Assembly: GCF_015864955.1 (NCBI RefSeq)
Contig: NZ_JADYWE010000002.1
Span: forward strand, 376,326 to 440,325
Direction of reading: 5' to 3'
Origin: Salinibacterium sp. NK8237
Lineage (GTDB): Bacteria; Actinomycetota; Actinomycetes; Actinomycetales; Microbacteriaceae
Length of the DNA stretch: 64,000 nt
Of this stretch, positions 51,336 to 59,989 are shown piece by piece. How positions within the stretch are numbered: the stretch's first letter is position 1; every line of letters starts with the position of its first letter. The notes under the pieces were generated by a model. That model worked only from the letters and a program-made list of their open reading frames with translations, was not told the origin of the DNA and searched no databases. The translations under genes were made by a program, and so were the position numbers.

Positions 51336-52052
51336 CTAATCGAGGAAGATGCGGGGCTCGCCAGCCCAGATGGGTTCGACTTCTTCGATCGTGCGGCTCA
51401 TGATGCGCTCCATCGAGGCGAAGGCGTCGTCGGGGCGCTTGCCTTGAATGGCATCGGCAACGTCTACGTGCAACTGCAGCGCTTCTTCGTGGGGTGTTGA
51501 CGGCATGAGGCCACGATTCGTGCGGCCGGTCAGTACTTCGGCGATCACTCGGTCGAGGCGGGCAAACATTTCGTTGCCGCTCGCGGCAAGAACGAGCGAG
51601 TGAAAGCGGATGTCGAGCTCCAGAAACAGCTCGAGGTCGCCTGAGCGGCCAACGGCCCGCATGCGCGCGGCCAGAGCGAGCAGTTCGCCGGCAGCCTCGT
51701 TGGAGGCGTGCAGCGCGGCAAGCTGCGCGGCCTGAGGTTCGATAGCGCTGCGCAATTCGGTGAGCGAGCGCAACTGGCGCCCGTTCTCGGTCTGTTCGAG
51801 TCGCCACCGAATGACGAGCGGGTCATACAGACTCCACTCCGACATCGGCTTGACGCGCATCCCGACCCGCTTCACGGAAGCAACCATCCCCAGGGACTGC
51901 AGCACGCGGACCGCTTCGCGAACAACCGAGCGCGAGACGCCGTAACGCTCTTCCAGCTGTTCGGCAAGAATCGTGGAGTCGGGGGAGATCTCACCCGAAA
52001 CGATACTGAGCCCGAGATCATTAAGCACGCGTGCGTGAAGGCTTTCGGACAT
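51336..52052 (-). CDS. GntR-family regulator (FCD domain)
   Basis: This 238-residue regulator has an N-terminal winged helix (LEERYGVSRSVVREAVRVLQ) and an FCD domain with likely metal ligands (LDIRFHSLVL, later LQLHVDVADAI). It is convergent with idnD and is the probable repressor of the idonate/gluconate genes, with gluconate or 6-phosphogluconate as effector. TAAAAT lies six bases before the ATG: leaderless. Confidence 0.9.
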   Translation of the reverse strand: MSESLHARVLNDLGLSIVSGEISPDSTILAEQLEERYGVSRSVVREAVRVLQSLGMVASVKRVGMRVKPMSEWSLYDPLVIRWRLEQTENGRQLRSLTELRSAIEPQAAQLAALHASNEAAGELLALAARMRAVGRSGDLELFLELDIRFHSLVLAASGNEMFARLDRVIAEVLTGRTNRGLMPSTPHEEALQLHVDVADAIQGKRPDDAFASMERIMSRTIEEVEPIWAGEPRIFLD

Positions 52053-52058
52053 GCCGTT

Positions 52059-52064
52059 ATTTTA
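52059..52064 (-). promoter_or_regulatory. -10 box of the GntR gene (leaderless)
   Basis: Minus-strand TAAAAT is followed by AACGGC and the ATG at 52052. Confidence 0.55.
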
Positions 52065-52169
52065 GTGCGTCGGTTGGTCGTGTCCGGGGCGATTTGCGGC
52101 GCGCGGTTATGTTCGCTTCGTTCGTTGACGATCGATCGCTCAGTTGGCGTTGTCGAGAATGCACCGCGC

Positions 52170-53588
52170 TCACTCTGGCAAGCGGAAGGTAGTGATGGGG
52201 CGCGTCGATACCAGGCTTATAGCGATGTCTCGTGCCGAGTCTTCTGTGAGTTGATGCTTTGCCACTAACGAGGCGAGGTATGACGCGTCGACGCGTCGCG
52301 ACATGTCGTGCCGTGCTGGGATCGAGCAAAACGCACGAGTGTCGTCAATGAATCCTGACGTCTTCGCGAAACCCGCGGTTTCGGTAACCGATTCGCGGAA
52401 CCGGAGCATCGCGGCGGGGCTATCCAGAAACCACCACGGTGCCCCGGCGTACACCGCGGGATAAAATCCGGCCAACGGGGCGATCTCTCGTGAGAAAGCG
52501 GACTCATCCACGGTGAACAACACCAAGTGGAACGTTTTGTCGGTGCCGAAGTCTCGCAAAATAGGCTCAAGCGGGCGGGTGAAGGAAACCCGATCAGGAA
52601 GGTCGTGACCAGTGTCCGGGCCGTAGGCGTCGAAGGTCGGTTGGTGATGGTTGCGGATGACTCCGGCATGTAGCTGCATGACAAGACCGTCGTCGACCGA
52701 CATTTCTGCAAAGCGGTAGAGCATGTTTCGGCGGTACGCAGTTGCCTCGTCGGCAGTGAGTGTGCCAGCAAGTCCAGCGCTGTGAAGCCGCTCAGCGTCG
52801 TGCGGCGTGAGGGGGTCGGACCCGGCATCGAGCACTCCAGTGTCGGTCGCTGTTGCGCCATGGGCGATGAAGTACTCACGCCGTGCTCGCAGGGCCGTGA
52901 GGAGCCCGTGATAGGTGCCGCAGTCGATTCCTGAAGCCTCAGAAAGTGCATCCAGTTTCGACTTCCACCCGACGGCAAGCGGATTCATGTAGACATCGGC
53001 CCGCAGAGTGGGCAACACATGGCCGGTAAAGGTGGGGTCTGCGGCAAGCGCGGCATGAGCGGCGAGATCGTCGGCGGGATCATCTGTCGTCGCCAGCACA
53101 CGGATCCCAAAGCTGTCGAAGAGCGCACGTGGTCGCATGGCGTCGGTCTCGATAGCGGCCGCAAGCTGGTCATAGATGCTGTCAGCATTCGCTGCCGAAG
53201 GTACATCAGTGACACCGAAGACGTGGCTCAGCTCCATCTCGAACCATTCCATGACGGGAGTGCCAAGAAAAACGTTCCAGTTTTCGCTGAAGCGGCGCCA
53301 GATATCTCGTCCGCTCGCTGGCGAGGGAACGCCGTTGCGCGCAAGACCGAGTTCATGGAGTTCAACGCCGTTGGCGTGCAGCAGTCGAGTCACATAGTGA
53401 TCCGGCGTGATGAGCAGGGCAGCGGGGTCGGGAAACGGAACATTGTCGAGCAGCATGGATGCTTCAACATGGCCGTGTGGCGAGTAGATCGGTGCGGCAC
53501 TTACTTCGTTGTAAAGTCGGCGCGCTATGTCTCGCTCTGTGGGGTTGCTGGAGAAAAGGCGATCGGGGTGGAGGGACAGTTGTGTCAT
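52170..53588 (-). CDS. uxaC: Glucuronate isomerase
   Basis: This 472-residue TIM-barrel amidohydrolase-family enzyme converts D-glucuronate to D-fructuronate (and galacturonate to tagaturonate). Characteristic segments: YSPHGHVEASMLLDN with the metal HxH, LQLHAGVIRNHH, and the C-terminal DDTRAFCSIPARHDMSRR. It is the first step of the hexuronate route here. The start overlaps the LacI stop (ATGA), so enzyme and repressor are made from one message, divergent from the remaining genes. Confidence 0.95.
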   Translation of the reverse strand: MTQLSLHPDRLFSSNPTERDIARRLYNEVSAAPIYSPHGHVEASMLLDNVPFPDPAALLITPDHYVTRLLHANGVELHELGLARNGVPSPASGRDIWRRFSENWNVFLGTPVMEWFEMELSHVFGVTDVPSAANADSIYDQLAAAIETDAMRPRALFDSFGIRVLATTDDPADDLAAHAALAADPTFTGHVLPTLRADVYMNPLAVGWKSKLDALSEASGIDCGTYHGLLTALRARREYFIAHGATATDTGVLDAGSDPLTPHDAERLHSAGLAGTLTADEATAYRRNMLYRFAEMSVDDGLVMQLHAGVIRNHHQPTFDAYGPDTGHDLPDRVSFTRPLEPILRDFGTDKTFHLVLFTVDESAFSREIAPLAGFYPAVYAGAPWWFLDSPAAMLRFRESVTETAGFAKTSGFIDDTRAFCSIPARHDMSRRVDASYLASLVAKHQLTEDSARDIAISLVSTRPITTFRLPE

Positions 53589-54634
53589 TGCGCCTTCTTG
53601 CGAGAGGGGGCGGGACCGGTGGAGTCTCGCACGGTGAGATGGGTCGGAAGTACTACAGCGTGGCGGGGAGTCTGTTGGGGCTCCTGGGAAAGATTTGCGA
53701 GCAACATTGAGACGGCAACTCTGCCGGCCTGCTCGATGGGTGCCGTCAACGTAGTGAGCGGAGGGTTGCAGAAATCGGCTCCGAAGATGTCATCGCAGCC
53801 GACAATGCTGACGTCATCGGGAACGCGGACGCCTCGGTCACGAAGCCGGGAGAGCATTCCGATAGCGAGCAAATCGTTGAAGGCTACGCACGCTGTTGCT
53901 CCGCTATTGATGACAGCATCTGCGGCTGCGGCACCGCCGACGAGTTTCGGTGAGAAGGGCCCCAACCTACGAGCGGTGAGCCCGTGGCGCTTCATGGCGC
54001 GCACAAAGGATCTCCAACGCCCTTCGTTTGACCACGAGGTTTCGGGGCCCGCCGCGTAGACGACTTCTCGGTGCCCGAGCGAGATGAGGTGTTCGACGGC
54101 TTGATCGATTCCGAATGGCGAGTCGATGAACACGCTGGGAACACCGGCGGTCTGTCGGTTGATGGCAACAATCGGGATCGCGGCGGAGATTTCAGTGAGT
54201 TCGCGATCCGTGAGCCGGGAGGCTGCGATAACCGCGCCGTCGAAGGAGCCCCGCAGCCCGCGAAGCATCGACTGCTCAAGCTCTGATGACTCTTCCGTGT
54301 CGATCAGTAATTGTGAGTAGCCGGCTGCTCTCGCCTGTTGCTGGGTTCCCCGGATGATGTCGAAGTAGAACGGATTGGACACGTCGGCGACGAGGACTGC
54401 TATCGACTTTCCCTGCACGTTCGCGATCGCGCCCATGCTGAGCTTGCGCGCTTGAGACGTGCCGATATAGCCGAGTTTTTCTGCAGCGCGTTCGATCCGC
54501 TCTCGGGTCGCAGCATTCACGCGACTTGGCGTGGACAATGCACGCGACACTGTCGACGTGGCTACGCCGCTCAAGTCAGCGACATCCTTGAGGGTCGCCG
54601 GGCGTTCCGGAGTCGCTGAGGGGCTGTTTTGCAT
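53585..54634 (-). CDS. LacI-family transcriptional regulator
   Basis: This 349-residue repressor has an N-terminal LacI helix-turn-helix (TLKDVADLSGVATSTVSRAL, about residues 14-33) and a periplasmic-binding-like effector domain. The start at 54634 (MQNSPSATPERP) is chosen since the HTH begins soon after; a start at 54691 would run through the operator region. It probably senses a uronate intermediate and controls both divergent arms through the palindromes at 54663-54700. Confidence 0.9.
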   Translation of the reverse strand: MQNSPSATPERPATLKDVADLSGVATSTVSRALSTPSRVNAATRERIERAAEKLGYIGTSQARKLSMGAIANVQGKSIAVLVADVSNPFYFDIIRGTQQQARAAGYSQLLIDTEESSELEQSMLRGLRGSFDGAVIAASRLTDRELTEISAAIPIVAINRQTAGVPSVFIDSPFGIDQAVEHLISLGHREVVYAAGPETSWSNEGRWRSFVRAMKRHGLTARRLGPFSPKLVGGAAAADAVINSGATACVAFNDLLAIGMLSRLRDRGVRVPDDVSIVGCDDIFGADFCNPPLTTLTAPIEQAGRVAVSMLLANLSQEPQQTPRHAVVLPTHLTVRDSTGPAPSRKKAQ

Positions 54635-54662
54635 ATCCCGAGGTAAGCAGACCACAGTAATT

Positions 54663-54713
54663 TTGGCAATATTTGGCAAGATATTGCGCAAAATTTGCCA
54701 CGTTGCCTAGAGT
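54663..54713. promoter_or_regulatory. Operator and promoter region of the uronate locus
   Basis: Overlapping symmetric elements: GCAATAT/ATATTGC (54666-54672 and 54681-54687), TTGCGCAA (54684-54691), GGCAA/TTGCC (54675-54679 and 54695-54699), and a direct repeat of TTGGCAA ten bases apart. TTGCGC with TAGAGT (54708-54713), 18 bases apart, could be the promoter for the importer genes. TTGCGCAA resembles LacI half-site symmetry. Confidence 0.6.
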
Positions 54714-54793
54714 TCGAGGCACACGCCGGAACCGTCCTCGTCGAGAGGCCAGTTGTTCTGGCTTTCCGTCGCACCACTCAAAGAGGAGTTCCG

Positions 54794-56137
54794 ATGATCA
54801 AGAAGAAAATGTTGGGAGCACTGGCGGGTCTCGCCGTTGCGGTACTGAGCGTTCAGGCATGCTCGACTGACTCAGCCGGTGAGGCTGGAGCAGTCGATGG
54901 CTCAGGCCAGACACTCAACGTGCTGATTGCCGCAAACACGCTGTACCCGACAGAACAGCAAGCCTGGTTCGATGATGTTTCGGCCACCTTCGAAGCCGAA
55001 ACCGGTGCCACCGTTGAGTTCGAAACATTCGCTTCGGCCAACGACGAACTCACGAAAATCCAAACTTCAGTGCTCTCCGGCCAAGGCCCTGACGTGTACT
55101 CGCTCGGTACGACGTTCACGCCGACCGCTTATTCCACGGGGGCGTTCGTGACGCTCGGCGATGAGCAATGGGAGCAAGTCGGCGGCCGCGACAAGTTCGT
55201 TGAAGCATCGCTTGGAATTTCCGGACCCGACGAGGAGAACGAAATCGGCGTGCCTCTCGCGAGCCGTCCGTTCGGCCTCGCGTACAACACTGAACTCCTC
55301 GAAGCAGCAGGCTTCGACGCTCCCGCCGACAGCTGGGATGGCCTCGTCGAGCAGGCCAAGGCAATGACTCACGACGATCAGTACGGCATGGCAATCGCGT
55401 ACGCCGACAGCTACAACCCGTGGAAGTTCATTTGGAGCATGTCGCTTCAGGCCGGTAACCCATTGATCGACGGCGACACCGCAACTCTCGACGACGAGGC
55501 CACCTTCGACGCGTACACGTCGTATTTTGAGTGGATGACCGTCGACAAAGTTGTCGACCCCGCGTCAGTGGGATGGCAAAACGCGCAAGCCGTTGCGGCC
55601 TTCGCTGACGGCAAGGCAGCCTTCCTGCCGATGACTACCGCGACGTCGTCGGTGACATTTGACGCCTCTGACGTTGCCGGAAAGTACGCGTTCGCCACCT
55701 TGCCGCTCATTCCGCCAGGGGAAACTTCGGCACCCAGCGATTCGATTGCGGCAGCGACCATCATCTCCGGCGACAACATCGTTGTGGCCAACTATTCGCC
55801 GAACCAAGACTTGGCGTTTGCCTTCATCAAGTTGCTCACCGATCCAGCACAGCAAGAGATCTACTTCAACACTTTCGGTGAGATGCCGACCAATGCTGAA
55901 GCAGCCGCGACGATCGAGAGCGAAAATGAACTGCTTGCGCCGCTGCTTGAAGCGGGTTCTCTGGCAGTCGGAACACCATTCAGCGGAGCGTGGGGCGATG
56001 TCCAACTCGCCCTCGGAAACGTGGCGGTGCAGCTCATCCCGGATATGCAATCCGGCGGGGTATCTGACAGCGCACTTCAAGCGCAGCTCGACGCCGCGCA
56101 AACCGCTGCGCAGTCGGCTCTCGACCGCGCACAGTAA
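54794..56137 (+). CDS. Family 1 extracellular sugar-binding lipoprotein
   Basis: This 447-residue protein has a signal peptide and lipobox ending at Cys23 (VQAC), then a family 1 carbohydrate-binding protein fold (LNVLIAANTLYPTEQQAW, later ADGKAAFLPMTTA). Start 54794 is fixed by AGAGGAG and the signal peptide. It delivers a uronate, glucuronide or oligosaccharide to the two CUT1 permeases that follow. First gene of a nine-kilobase, tightly overlapping operon. Confidence 0.93.
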   Translation: MIKKKMLGALAGLAVAVLSVQACSTDSAGEAGAVDGSGQTLNVLIAANTLYPTEQQAWFDDVSATFEAETGATVEFETFASANDELTKIQTSVLSGQGPDVYSLGTTFTPTAYSTGAFVTLGDEQWEQVGGRDKFVEASLGISGPDEENEIGVPLASRPFGLAYNTELLEAAGFDAPADSWDGLVEQAKAMTHDDQYGMAIAYADSYNPWKFIWSMSLQAGNPLIDGDTATLDDEATFDAYTSYFEWMTVDKVVDPASVGWQNAQAVAAFADGKAAFLPMTTATSSVTFDASDVAGKYAFATLPLIPPGETSAPSDSIAAATIISGDNIVVANYSPNQDLAFAFIKLLTDPAQQEIYFNTFGEMPTNAEAAATIESENELLAPLLEAGSLAVGTPFSGAWGDVQLALGNVAVQLIPDMQSGGVSDSALQAQLDAAQTAAQSALDRAQ

Positions 56138-56152
56138 TAGGGATCTTCACCG

Positions 56153-57136
56153 ATGACCGTGACTAAGCCCACGACTGACCGCCACATCGACCCCGACAAG
56201 GACGGTGTGGCGGGCAGCCGCCCGCAACCACGACCCACACGTTCGCGCAGTGTAGAGAAGCGCAATCGCCCACTCTGGATGCTCGCCCCCGGCGGTATCC
56301 TCATGCTGCTGGTGATCGTGGTGCCGGTTTTGGTCGCGGTCTTCATCTCACTGCTCGATCTCGATCAGTACTCGCTGCGCGAATGGATACAAGCCCCGTT
56401 TATCGGTTTCAACAACTATGTCGAGGCTGCTGCATCCTCCTCGATGTTTCACGCCGTTTGGCTCAGCGTCTCGTACTCGTTGATCGTCGCTGTGATCACG
56501 CTGCCGGTCGGGGTTGCAGCGGCACTCGCTGCACAGAATAGCTTTCGCGGACGCGGGTTCGTCCGCTCGGTCTTTCTCATTCCTTATGTGCTCCCCGCGT
56601 TCGTGGTCGGCACCGTGTGGCGCACTATGTTGCAGCCGTCCGGAGTCGTCAACAACATGCTCGACGGAGTCGGAATCGATGGAGGTCTCTGGCTCAACGG
56701 GCCGCAGAGCTACTGGGCACTAGTGCTTGTTCAGGCCTGGTCGTCGTGGCCGTTCTTTTACCTGCTGGTCTTGTCAGGATTGCAAGCGGTCGATGTGGAA
56801 GTTCACGAGGCAGCAGCGCTCGATGGTGCCAAGTGGTGGACCAAGCTGCGGTATGTCATTTTTCCGTACCTCCGCGGGCCTATCGCGCTAGCCCTCATCA
56901 TTTCCTTTCTTCACAACATCAATAGCTTCACTTTGCCGTTCGTGCTGTTTGGGGTCCCCACTCCCTATGACGTTGAAGTCTTGCCGCTTCTTACCTACCT
57001 TTCCAGCTTCCAGAGCTTCCGCTTTGGGCTCAGCGCAGCGATGGCAGTGTTCTCTCTCGTGCTTATTGCTGTTCCGCTGGCGATCTATCTCCGTGCAGTG
57101 AAGCTCGATACCGGAGACGAAGGACACAAAAAATGA
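56153..57136 (+). CDS. CUT1 sugar ABC permease (MalF-like)
   Basis: This 327-residue membrane protein has six helices after a 45-residue polar N-terminus and the EAA loop EVHEAAALDGAKWWTKLRYV. It pairs with the next permease. The overlap with the next gene is four bases. No ATPase gene is in the operon. Confidence 0.93.
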   Translation: MTVTKPTTDRHIDPDKDGVAGSRPQPRPTRSRSVEKRNRPLWMLAPGGILMLLVIVVPVLVAVFISLLDLDQYSLREWIQAPFIGFNNYVEAAASSSMFHAVWLSVSYSLIVAVITLPVGVAAALAAQNSFRGRGFVRSVFLIPYVLPAFVVGTVWRTMLQPSGVVNNMLDGVGIDGGLWLNGPQSYWALVLVQAWSSWPFFYLLVLSGLQAVDVEVHEAAALDGAKWWTKLRYVIFPYLRGPIALALIISFLHNINSFTLPFVLFGVPTPYDVEVLPLLTYLSSFQSFRFGLSAAMAVFSLVLIAVPLAIYLRAVKLDTGDEGHKK

Positions 57137-58035
57137 CTGTCGATATTCGGGCCACTCCACGGCGCACCGGCCAACGTCGAGAGGATCTCGTGATGCGGCT
57201 TTTGCCGCGACCGCTCTTGGTCTCGATCGTGGTTATCTTGCTCCTCGTCGTTCTCGTGCCCGTTCTCTACATATTCCTCGCTTCGATCAATTCGGATGTC
57301 AGCATCGTCCGCGGGGACTTCTGGCCACGGGACATCACGTTCACGAATTACGTCGATATTTGGAGCACTGTTGAATTGGGCAAAGGCCTCTTCAATAGCG
57401 TTGTCGTAGCGGGTTCAGTTGCGGTAATCAGCGCGTTTATCGCGGTCGCAATGGCTTATGTGCTCGTGCGCTACCAGTTCTTCGGCCGACTGACGATTCT
57501 GCGAGGGCTACTCGCGCTGCAGTCAATTCCCGGAACACTCATCCTGCTGCCGGTTTTCGTGATCTTCTCGAGCCTCTCTACGATCATCGGAATTCAAATC
57601 ATTGGTACTCGCGGAGCGCTCTTCGTGACCTACCTCACGTTCGCCCTCCCGTTCTCGACGTGGGTCATGGTCACCTATTTGAGAGGGCTACCTCGCGAAC
57701 TGGAGGAAGCAGCGCGGATCGACGGAGCCTCGTCGTGGACGATCCTCACCCGGATCATCGTTCCGCTCAGCTGGCCGGGAATTGTGGTTTCGGGCATTTT
57801 CGCCTTCTTGCTCGGTTGGAACGACGTGCTTTTCGCATCCGTCATCACCAATCCCGAGACGCGCACGGTGGCTGTCGCGCTTCAAGTCTTCGGGGCGACA
57901 GCAGAGGGCGGGGCCGTGCCGATCTATGGACAGATGATGGCTGCATCGCTCGTCTGTGCGGTTCCCGTTGTTGTTCTGTATCTCGTATTCCAGCGCTACC
58001 TCGTAGGTGGCCTCACAGCAGGAGGAGTCAAATGA
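57133..58035 (+). CDS. CUT1 sugar ABC permease (MalG-like)
   Basis: This 300-residue protein has six helices with the EAA loop ELEEAARIDGASSWTILTRI and the MalG-like end. Four-base overlaps on both sides. CUT1 importers of actinobacteria usually borrow a shared MsiK-type ATPase, which would explain the missing subunit. Confidence 0.93.
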   Translation: MTVDIRATPRRTGQRREDLVMRLLPRPLLVSIVVILLLVVLVPVLYIFLASINSDVSIVRGDFWPRDITFTNYVDIWSTVELGKGLFNSVVVAGSVAVISAFIAVAMAYVLVRYQFFGRLTILRGLLALQSIPGTLILLPVFVIFSSLSTIIGIQIIGTRGALFVTYLTFALPFSTWVMVTYLRGLPRELEEAARIDGASSWTILTRIIVPLSWPGIVVSGIFAFLLGWNDVLFASVITNPETRTVAVALQVFGATAEGGAVPIYGQMMAASLVCAVPVVVLYLVFQRYLVGGLTAGGVK

Positions 58036-58871
58036 CCGACGTCACATGGACGCTATCTGGATTCGGCGATGAGATCGGCGATGATCCTCACGTTCAGGTG
58101 GCTGTTCTTCAAGCTCTCGATGCGAAGTTCATCGAAGTGCGGAGCGCGTGGGGCACCAACATCATCGATCTTGATGAGGCGCAGCTCGATCAGCTTGCCG
58201 CGGTCTTCTCCGAGCGTGAGATGGGAGTGTCGGCAATCGCCAGCCCGGTTGGCAAAGTCGACGTGTCCCTTCCCGTCGATCACGAACTTGAGAGGTTGAC
58301 GCGCGCGATCACTGCTGCGCACCGGCTCGATAGCCCCTACATTCGAATCTTTTCTTTCTTTCGAGACGCCGACATTGAGGTCGAGAGCATTCGCGACGAG
58401 GTCCTCCTTCGGATGAAAGCGTTGGCTGACTTGGCCGAGCGCGAAAGCATCGTATTGCTTCATGAAAACGAGAAAGACATTTATGGCGATACGCCGGGAC
58501 GCGTGCTCGACATCATTGAGTCCGTTGGCTCACACGCGCTGAAAGTCGCTTGGGATAACGCCAATTTCGTGCAGGTCGGGGTCAAGCCCTTTACCGATGG
58601 TTTCGCTCTGTTGCGGCCTCACTTGGAGTATCTGCAAGTTAAGGACGCGATCGCTTCCACCGGTGAAGTGGTGCCGGCAGGCGAGGGCGACGGCGAACTT
58701 CTCGAAACGGTGACCGCACTGCGGGATTCCGGCTTCTCCGGCTTCACATCGTTGGAGCCCCACTTGAGTATGAATCACGCGCTCGGCGGGTTCTCCGGCC
58801 CGGAAGCCTTCGGACGTGCAGCGCGCGCATTTGCCCAGCTCACCTCAACTATTGGAGTAAAGACACAATGA
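58032..58871 (+). CDS. Sugar phosphate isomerase/epimerase-like TIM barrel (1)
   Basis: This 279-residue protein is an AP-endonuclease-2-like TIM barrel, the fold of xylose isomerases, IolE/IolH and keto-sugar lyases. Expected metal ligands: Glu in VLLHENEKD, Asp in VAWDNAN, Glu in TSLEPHL. The usual His of the xHxKD strand is Gln in YLQVKDA, so metal binding may differ. ATG overlaps the permease stop. Its partner in the operon is the Gfo/Idh enzyme, then a second TIM barrel. Confidence 0.82.
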   Translation: MTDVTWTLSGFGDEIGDDPHVQVAVLQALDAKFIEVRSAWGTNIIDLDEAQLDQLAAVFSEREMGVSAIASPVGKVDVSLPVDHELERLTRAITAAHRLDSPYIRIFSFFRDADIEVESIRDEVLLRMKALADLAERESIVLLHENEKDIYGDTPGRVLDIIESVGSHALKVAWDNANFVQVGVKPFTDGFALLRPHLEYLQVKDAIASTGEVVPAGEGDGELLETVTALRDSGFSGFTSLEPHLSMNHALGGFSGPEAFGRAARAFAQLTSTIGVKTQ

Positions 58872-59989
58872 CCTTCAGCGTCGCAATTGTCGGCAACGGC
58901 ATCATCGGATACAACCACGCGAAGGCCATCGTGGCCCACGGCGAGCTTGAGATCGTGGCTCTGATCGATGCCGTGCCAGAGGCAAGCAGCGCGCTCGCCG
59001 ACTTCGTTGAGAACGACCTCAAGCGGCCTCGTCCCGTCACGGCGACATCTCTCAGCGGTGCAGCTCCCGCGGACATCGTGGTGATTTGTACACCAAGTGG
59101 CCTGCACGTGTCGCTGGCTGAAGAAGCGATTGCGGCGGGCAGCAACGTTGTGATCGAAAAGCCGCTCGACAGCAATTTGCCGCGCGCCCGGAGAATTGCC
59201 GCTATCGCGCGCCAGGCAGAGGCTCAGGGCCTCGTCGTCTCAGTGATTAGCCAGCACCGTTTCGATCCAGCAAGTGTCGTCGTCTTCGACGCCATTGAGC
59301 GCGGACGATTCGGGCGCATCACCTCGGCGGTGGCCTCGGTTCCATGGTGGCGATCTCAGGAGTACTACGACTCGGGTAATTGGCGTGGAACGTGGGAGCT
59401 CGATGGCGGGGGCGCCGTGATGAATCAGGGAGTTCATACCGTTGACCTATTGCGGTGGTTGCTGGGGACACCGGTATCGGTGAGCGCAGAAACTGCCAGG
59501 CTCGCTCACGACCGTATAGAAGTTGAAGACACAGCAGTCGCGACGATTCGTTTCGAGTCGGGGGCGCTCGCCGTCGTCCACGCGACCACTGCTGCTTTTC
59601 CGGGTATGACGGTGAGCCTGCAAGTTCATGGCTCTCAGGGGTCGGCGATCATCCAAGATGATCAGCTTGCGTACTTCTATGCGGCCGACGAACCGAGTGA
59701 ACCAGAAGCGGTCAACCAAGCGGCGGCCGCCATTGCGCCGGAAGAACTCTATGGGGCGGAGAAAGACGCCGAGGCATTCGCGATCGGACACCTGCGCCAA
59801 TATCAGGACATCGTTCAGGCGATCGACAATGGCACGGCGCCGGGAGTGACCGTCGACGACGCGTTACTTTCCCTCGTGCTCGTACAAGCCATTTACATTT
59901 CCGCCTCGCAGGGGAAACCTGTCGCATTTGCCGATGTGGTGGCAGGCAAATACGACGACACAGAACGCGTCACGGGAGGAACAGCATGA
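58868..59989 (+). CDS. Gfo/Idh/MocA-family NAD(P)-dependent dehydrogenase
   Basis: This 373-residue enzyme has the N-terminal Rossmann fold (AIVGNGIIGYNH), EKP in VVIEKPLDSN and the C-terminal domain with LDGGGAVMNQGVHTVDLL, where His and Asp are the usual catalytic positions. Such enzymes oxidise inositols, glucosides or uronides, often at C3. The substrate here is unknown. It lies between two TIM-barrel genes with four-base overlaps. Confidence 0.87.
   Translation: MTFSVAIVGNGIIGYNHAKAIVAHGELEIVALIDAVPEASSALADFVENDLKRPRPVTATSLSGAAPADIVVICTPSGLHVSLAEEAIAAGSNVVIEKPLDSNLPRARRIAAIARQAEAQGLVVSVISQHRFDPASVVVFDAIERGRFGRITSAVASVPWWRSQEYYDSGNWRGTWELDGGGAVMNQGVHTVDLLRWLLGTPVSVSAETARLAHDRIEVEDTAVATIRFESGALAVVHATTAAFPGMTVSLQVHGSQGSAIIQDDQLAYFYAADEPSEPEAVNQAAAAIAPEELYGAEKDAEAFAIGHLRQYQDIVQAIDNGTAPGVTVDDALLSLVLVQAIYISASQGKPVAFADVVAGKYDDTERVTGGTA

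Noticed and set aside
53019..54059. 346-codon frame antisense to uxaC/lacI
   Set aside because: Both minus-strand genes are complete and recognised.
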